DNA from: Phoronis australis
Lineage: Eukaryota; Phoronida; Phoronidae
Assembly (NCBI GenBank): GCA_002633005.1
Contig: NMRA01000048.1
Location: forward strand, 610,148 to 674,147
Direction of reading: 5' to 3'
Length of the DNA: 64,000 bases
Within the stretch, counting starts at the first letter, position 1. Each line of letters begins with the position of its first letter. This document shows positions 58,523-64,000 of this stretch, one piece after another. Position numbers and translations under genes: made by a program. The notes under the pieces were generated by a model that worked only from the letters and a program-made list of their open reading frames with translations, searched no databases and was not told where the DNA came from.

Positions 58523-58556
58523 AGACAACATTACTTAATTAACACATGACAGTTGG

Positions 58557-59470
58557 AGCTGTATCTCGTGTACGGTTATGTCAAATCCTGGGATTGTATC
58601 TGCAGCACATGGGTCAATACGTGATAGGGCATCTGCTAGCGGAACTTTGTTCTTGCCTACGTACACTAAGTCGAAGTCATATTTCTGGGTCCTTAGCAGC
58701 ATACGGGCAAGCCGGGGTGATGCGCTTGAGATAAGTTTCTTCGTAATAGATTCCAACGGCTTATGGTCACTTGAACATGTCTGCCATATAATTGTAATGG
58801 TGGAAGGCTTCCAGACCAAACACGACCGCTAGATATTCTCTCTTAATATTAGAATAACGCGATTCGGTTTCTGTTAGTTTGCTTCTATACTCGATTGGTC
58901 CACTTTCCAGGAGTAGTGCGGCTCCTAGACCTTTGGATGAGGCGTCGACCTGTACTACTTGTGGTTTTGAGTTATCATAGTACTGCAGTGTTTCTGGATT
59001 GGTGACTAGGGCTTTGACTTGATCTACTGCCTTCTGGTGCTCAGGTCCCCAGATGAACTCGTTCTTTTTATTGATCAAGTCCCATAGTGGTGCGGCTACC
59101 GACGCTAACTTGGAGGTGAATCGGCTCAGGAATTGGGTCATGCCGAGGAATGTTTGAAGACTTCGAGACTTTGTGAAGGGTCCATACGGGCGATGGCTTC
59201 AGTCTTGCGTGGATCAGGGCGTATGCCGTTGCGACTAATAATTTGACCGAAAAACGGGATTTCACTACACCGCATGTGACATTTATCAGCATTGAACTTT
59301 ATTCCTGTCTGTCGAGCGACAGCCGCCATCTTGAATTTTCGCAATGCAATGTCCGACCTCTAATTCTTCGTCAAAATCACTATTACAGCGTGCAGATACT
59401 CGTTAGACGGAATGTTTCAGAAACTTGACGTTCCAAAGATCAACAATGCCCTAAGACTCACTCCTGACAC
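58557..59470 (-). pseudogene. Element X RT end and RNase H
   Basis: On -: an RT thumb-like piece GIKFNADKCHMRCSEIPFFG and IISRNGIRPDPRKTEAI (59138-59344); then connection and RNase H with ELIWGPEHQKA-type motif, VQVDASSKGLGAALL and SRYSNIKREYLAVVFG (58767-59141); then SDHKPLESITKK and PLADALSRIDP (58535-58819). Two frameshifts. Gag, protease and the catalytic RT core are missing between the primer site and 59344. Confidence 0.82.
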
Positions 59471-59472
59471 CA
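59459..59472 (-). promoter_or_regulatory. Element X primer binding site (tRNA-Leu CAG type)
   Basis: The + strand CACTCCTGACACCA matches the tRNA-Leu(CAG) 3' end and abuts the LTR at 59473. The same site is seen in element U and at 60381-60398. Confidence 0.75.
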
Positions 59473-59566
59473 TGTTATATATGCAGGAAAGGCCGAAGCT
59501 GAAGAGACAACTCGTGTCCGTGTTAGATACTACTGTATTCGACGCCGGGTGGCGCTATACATAACA
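59473..59566 (-). repeat. Element X 5' LTR (94 bp)
   Basis: On - TGTTATGTATAGCGCC...GCATATATAACA, bounded by the GGGTC duplication and by the primer site. Confidence 0.8.
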
Positions 59567-60357
59567 GGGTCCAGGTCTGTATTTGATCTGATAGTCATAT
59601 TTTTGTAAATGCAGAAGCATGTGCTGCAGTCTGGCAGGTGCCTTGTGCAGGGGCTTGGTCACAATCATTTCCAGTGGCTTGTGGTCACTTTCTATAAGGA
59701 ATGGTTGGCCAAAAAGGTCTTTACCGAAATCACATGCGAGTAGTTCTCGATCGATGTTAGCGTAACGACTCTCTGTGTCTGTGAGCGTCTTAGAGGCAAA
59801 CACGATGGGTCAACCATTTTGCGTCAATGCCTCACCTAGGGCAGACTGAGATGCGTCGACCTGCACGACTAATGGGATCTTCGGAGGCATGGGTTTGTAT
59901 CCCACCGCTGCGTGCAGGTGATTTTCAGTCATAAAACAGTTAAGTGCAGTAAGTTCCTGGTTTCATGGCAGGACATTCTTTCCAAGCACCACTGGCACTT
60001 TTGAGACTGAGCCGGTGCCGGCTTGTTGTCGTAATGGCGTTTGTCTGCGAAATTGACTTGTTCATGGAGAGCGACTGCTTGCATGAAAGTCATGTTGGTT
60101 GTATCTGTTGCCTCCCAGGACTTGGCTTTGTTCAACTGTTCTTGGAAAGGTAGAGTTCTGCTGTCCTCTTTAAAATGATGAAGCAACTGTTCTCGTAGGT
60201 CTTTGTTTTGGACTCCTGTGCAGAACCTATCTCTCATTAGTTCTTGTAGAGGATCTGTCATGTCTGCGTATTTAGTCTTTGCGGCAACCGTGCGAATTCT
60301 TGTCTCAAAGTCGGTCACGGATTCATTCGGCTTTTGTGTCAAGTTAAAGAATTGTAA
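59567..60357 (-). pseudogene. Gag fused by deletion to RNase H (outer Gypsy remnant)
   Basis: On -: gag MTQKPNESVTDFETRIRTVA...LMRDRFCTGVQNKDLREQLL (60342-59929), similar in layout to element U's gag and with the start of a knuckle (CQWCLERMSCHE). After a deletion follows RNase H: VQVDASQSALGEALTQNG, then a stop, SRYANIDRELLACDFG and SDHKPLEMIVTK (59803-59572). Protease and RT are absent. The RNase H frame resumes at 54573 beyond element X. Confidence 0.82.
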
Positions 60358-60380
60358 TCTCTGGGGCTTGATGTCTCAAA

Positions 60381-60398
60381 ATCCCACTCCTGACACCA
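60381..60398 (-). promoter_or_regulatory. Primer binding site (tRNA-Leu CAG type) of the outer remnant
   Basis: ATCCCACTCCTGACACCA, identical to the site in element U, directly left of the LTR at 60399. Confidence 0.82.
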
Positions 60399-60521
60399 AG
60401 TTAAGCCGTGAGTTTGGCTTTTGTTCGGATTATAACTACAACACTGCGTTCAAGTCGTTTATTCCAAAGATGGCGGACAATCGTCTCGCCCTCTAACGTA
60501 TACAGAGTGAGGCTCTCAACA
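60399..60521 (-). repeat. Second LTR next to the outer LTR (123 bp)
   Basis: On - TGTTGAGAGCCTCAC...CGGCTTAACT, ending at the Leu primer site, so it is the 5' LTR of the gag at 59929-60342. No matching 3' LTR is present near 38.6 kb. Only six bases (CCACCA) separate it from the outer LTR, whose own primer site would start TGGTGG. So it either inserted into that primer site or was joined there by recombination. Confidence 0.75.
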
Positions 60522-60527
60522 CCACCA

Positions 60528-60718
60528 TGTTATGTTTTTATGTTGGTTTCGGACCAAAGACGAAGAGCGACAAGAATGTGAACTAAGGCATATATATTGA
60601 GATTACATGAAACCATAAACCGGAGTCGGAACAGGAATTGCTAGGTAACAGAGCATGCGTAATATACTAAGATCCTGGTAGCGACATCTTGAGTTACTTA
60701 ACTGACCATAATGTAACA
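60528..60718 (-). repeat. Outer element 5' LTR (191 bp)
   Basis: TGTTATGTTTTTATG...AATGTAACA, partner of 38432-38618, flanked by ACAGC at 60719-60723. Confidence 0.88.
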
Positions 60719-60723
60719 ACAGC

Positions 60724-61865
60724 AGGTTATAAAATTGTCTCAGAGTTGACTTGGCACTTAGTCTATCAAGTTTCACCTACCTCCCTTCCTAAAAACAAAT
60801 TTACTTCATCCTAAAGAAATTGATGTAAATCACTCAAGATCTGGTCTTAACTTTTATTTTCAAAAAAAAAAAAATAATCATGGTTTTCCTGACAAATCAA
60901 CTTATGTCAGTGTGGACATAGCCCAACAGACCATTTCTTCATGAAATGCCCCCGCAACAATCATCAACACCAATTGGCCTTCCGCTCTGAGAATTTACAT
61001 ATTTGGATCTTTTCATTCAAATTTAACAAATGTGGGATCGTGCAATTTTTTTACTGTGTGGAAGCAATATGTCTTGATGTATTTTCAAACACTATTGTAC
61101 TTAATGTGTGTCAGAATATATCTTTAATAGCCATTTTAAAAACTAGTGGTATTATCAGCACCAAATAAGCTTTCTTTTACCACTTCTCTTTTTCTTACTC
61201 TTTTTGTTTAATTAAAAACTTGTTGATTTCAAGTGTTGCATTGTCTGTGTTGTTTCTGTTTTACATTGCCTGTTATTAGTATGTCATGTGGTACAATGTC
61301 TCTGCAATGTAAACCCAGATATAATGATATACCTTCTGCCGTGGGTTATGTGTATGAACTAAATATTTTTTGACTGAGAATAGCATGGCCTGAACTATGT
61401 GATTCAGCATATTAGTTCAAGACTCCTGTTCATTGCAGAAATTTCGTTGGCAGAGAGTTGCTTCTGGTAACATGACTGGAAATTTTCCCACATCCATTCA
61501 CTCAAACATCCATTCTTAGAAACATCCCGATCACAGAAACATGCACTGGTAGGACCAATCCATAGAATATACTGCAGTAAAATGATATTGAAAATAAAAT
61601 TAGTTACAGTGATAATCACTCTAGTAATTACTATTATTACAATTACTATTACTATTACACTTGGCAGGGCCGTTTTATTTATTAATATCCCTTATTTGAA
61701 AATTTGTAAACAAGAGAAATTTGTATTGATATTTTTATAATATAACCCACTTAAAACACACCTCAGTTCTTACTCTTTCAACATAGCTGGCCTGTGAAAA
61801 CCTCACCACCTAGACTTGGAAGCCACAGAGTTGTGGAACAAGCTGAAATTTTGAGAAAATAGCAC
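60724..61865. other. Flank of the transposon cluster, no gene recognised
   Basis: AT-rich sequence with a poly-A run near 60867. Short open frames (60941-61168, 61404-61619) show no known motif. Confidence 0.45.
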
Positions 61866-63781
61866 AGGCTGTTTTGTCATGAGCTTTAGTGACAACTTGT
61901 TTCCATGCAGTGTATGTGATATTGAAGCACCAGCTGACACATTTGTGATCAGTTGTTATATATTACAAACAATGTCTACAATACTGTGTAATATATGAAA
62001 AGAATCATTCAATACAATACAGAAACGTATGAAAATTTTCCTCAAATGTTTGTTGACAAACATAATTGAGGATTTCTTCGATTTTCTGAAGTACAAGTCT
62101 TAACTCTGAAACTGCGAATCGAAGTTGCATCAGAATTCAGACTGGAGATTGGCAAACCAGAGAAAAAGCTCAGTCTAAGAAAAAGGCTCATTAAGGCTAG
62201 TTCCGTAACTGCACTGCGTATGATAACTATGTATAGGAATTTCCCAATGTTTGCATCAAAAAATTATGAAGTCCAAGCCCAAGGCATTCAAATCAAAAAA
62301 TCTGAACTCTCCTGTAAATATTAGACACATTGTGACTCAATACATGCTTTGGAAAGTCATGCTTTCATTCGAACTCAGTCAAGGTCATCATGTCTCACTT
62401 GAGGTTGGAAATTAAGGTGATCTACTTGAAATGATACTGACCTAATACAGCACATAAGTAGTTTCTGTACAAAAACACGATGTAATGTTTCCTACCTTTT
62501 ATGAGAATCTTGACATTTAGTGACAACCTTATGGGTTCAGTAACAGTTATACCTTGTTAAGGCAAAGATACATTAGTGACCATTTAGTCTCGCCCACAGA
62601 CCAGAGACATATTAGTCACACCCATACAATATCTTCATGGAACTCTGTCTATCACATATTCTAAGACATTCTTGTCATATTCTAGCCATGACTAATTACT
62701 TTGTCACATTCTAGTCATGACTAATTACTTTGTCACATTCTAGCCATGACTAATTACTTTGTCACATTTTAGTCATGACTAATCATTTAGTCACAGGCGC
62801 ATATTAGTCATGACTAAGCTGGGGTAAAGTTTGATTTCTTGACACTATTGTTGCATTTCATTGTTGAATAGTTTGCCTCAATCAGCTACTGTTTTAATGA
62901 GAAGAAAATGAACAGATAAGTGTGTGTAATTTAGACTAAATATCGATGAACAAAAATCCCTTGAAGTGTGGTGACTACATGGTAATTTTGGTAGCCAACA
63001 GTTTCCTTCACTCATGAAGTGTAAATACCGGTAGTTATTTACAGTTTGCGTCATTCATGGAGAGTGGTGATAAAATGGCATGCTTGAGGGATTGCATTTC
63101 TACTTTGTGGTGACATAAGATGATGCGAAGTCAAGTTCAAGGTTCACTTGACTTAAGTAGACATTTCAATGATCAAATATTTTTCTTGTGAAACTAAATT
63201 GTTGCAAGGATCATTGGAATGGAAAGTAATGAAAATCCACTCAAAGCATTAACTTAGTTACAAAATAGCTCCAATACGAGTATCAACTGTTGTGATGGCA
63301 CAATGAATGTTATTGTTAGGTATGATCAGAAAAATGCGACTATTACTTATAATGCTTCAAAGAACTTGAGCTAGTTCGTGATTGGGTGTGAAATAATCTG
63401 AGACATTTTGCATATTTTTGCATTGTCTAAATGTACACCAAAGAATATGTGCACCCTGAAATCTTGAAATTTCAGCATCTGACTTCTTGCATAAGAAATC
63501 TGATTACTCTTCTGGATTGTGCTTCAATTTGTTGTGCTATTTTGTGATAATCTCTTGTTAGCTTTATTTGGCTGTTGGCATAAAATGTTAAAATAATTTT
63601 TGGTGATAATAAAACTTGAAAATGAAGGCATGCTTGTAGACAAGGGGTGTTCGACGGGTGGAAAAGTGGCACTCCCGCCAGCAACCGAAGTTTTCTGAAG
63701 AAACTGACCTCTGAGCAGTTTTGGTCAGTCTCGTCTGGTCCAATTTTATTATTGATTCTGAATTATCAGGGTTGAATGACA
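61866..63781 (+). repeat. 1.9 kb long repeat, copy 2
   Basis: Same orientation and high identity with 7656-9594. It differs by small deletions, and by expansion of a 30-bp unit (TAGTCATGACTAATTACTTT plus GTCACATTC) from about two to four copies at 62673-62795. Only the right part of the putative TA-flanked transposon is included. Confidence 0.9.
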
Positions 63782-64000
63782 TTCTGGGGAATAGACGAAT
63801 TAGCAATGACCTGGTGGTGGGGTGGGGAGTAAAGCCAAAAGTCCACCAACCTCTAGTGTTAGACCTGCCGTAATTATACTAAAAGTTAGCAGATGGAATG
63901 TTTGATAGTTGAGTTAACAATATTTATTTGATAAATGACCCAAGTTTGCTTTGTCACATTTATTAAGAAAATAAAAGCTCAATAAAATATTTACTTTGAA
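63782..64000. other. Window end, no feature recognised
   Basis: AT-rich sequence with an AATAAA near the end; nothing else can be supported. Confidence 0.4.

Larger units (their letters stand above)
56686..58551 (-). mobile_element. Element Y: Ty3/Gypsy fragment nested in X, TSD GTTGG
   Basis: GTTGG occurs at 56681-56685 and 58552-58556; its removal lets the RNase H-to-linker frame of X resume. The 3' LTR is 56686-56853 (168 bp). At the right only the last 29 bp of a matching LTR (58523-58551) are present before unrelated sequence, so the 5' part is disrupted by transposon B and the assembly gap. The polypurine tract AAGACGGGAGA adjoins the 3' LTR. Confidence 0.75.
54574..59566 (-). mobile_element. 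Element X: composite Ty3/Gypsy insertion, TSD GGGTC
   Basis: A perfect 5 bp TSD GGGTC (54569-54573, 59567-59571) brackets it, and removal rejoins the RNase H frame of the outer element. The right LTR is 59473-59566 (94 bp, TGTTATAT...CATAACA), with a Leu-type primer site just inside. The left end begins TGTTATGTATAG but the two ends are not obvious full LTR copies, and a different LTR (55129-55290) plus another gag lie inside. So X is probably a recombinant of two related elements. Y is nested in it at 56686-58551. Confidence 0.7.
38427..60723 (-). mobile_element. 22.3 kb nested transposon cluster with outer TSD ACAGC
   Basis: The outer LTR pair (38432-38618 and 60528-60718) is flanked on both sides by ACAGC (38427-38431 and 60719-60723). 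So everything between entered at one original insertion site and grew by later insertions. All LTR elements inside read on the - strand. The outer element keeps fragments of gag, RNase H and integrase, each interrupted by younger elements. Removing each insertion with one TSD copy lets the interrupted frame resume. Confidence 0.85.

Overview
This 64 kb window is invertebrate animal nuclear DNA. It is AT-rich, has spliced genes with GT/AG introns, and is dominated by repeats. The retroelements (Ty3/Gypsy with short LTRs, a BEL/Pao remnant, a LINE ORF1 remnant) and the gene structures suggest a marine invertebrate, perhaps a non-vertebrate deuterostome or a lophotrochozoan. The species cannot be fixed from sequence alone.

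Two host genes lie on the + strand. The first (745-7182, three exons, 197 aa) is an NADPH-dependent FMN reductase family flavoprotein. The second (12829-35289, seven exons, 261 aa) is TYW3, the tRNA wybutosine-synthesis methyltransferase. I rebuilt both exon by exon from splice sites, reading phase and family motifs; each gives one continuous frame. Their introns hold dispersed repeats: a tandem cassette family in which most units carry a GTGCCCCCTAGTGGCA-like word, a tRNA-derived SINE, small terminal-inverted-repeat elements, a BEL/Pao fragment, and a 610 bp near-identical duplication joined by a single N that is probably an assembly artefact.

From 38432 to 60718 lies a nested transposon cluster bounded by one LTR pair and a 5 bp target duplication (ACAGC). 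All LTR elements in it read on the - strand. Working inwards: an outer Gypsy-type remnant was hit by element X (54574-59566, TSD GGGTC), element Z (40229-53544, TSD about RTGGC) and the internally deleted element T (38765-39815, TSD ATTTC). X contains element Y (56686-58551, TSD GTTGG). Z contains the nearly intact element U (48083-52826, TSD ATAT, open 1436-codon gag-pol), element V, and a 2.1 kb TA-flanked DNA transposon A. A relative of A (element B) adjoins the 481 bp assembly gap. In most cases, removing one insertion and one TSD copy lets the interrupted frame of the host element resume, which confirms the boundaries.

The right end (61866-63781) is a second copy of a 1.9 kb repeat found just downstream of the FMN reductase gene (7656-9594). 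The most unusual signal is in transposons A and B. They share ends and spacer scaffold, but the short word repeated near their ends is different in each (ATTCAATAGCC in A, ATTCTCACTG in B).
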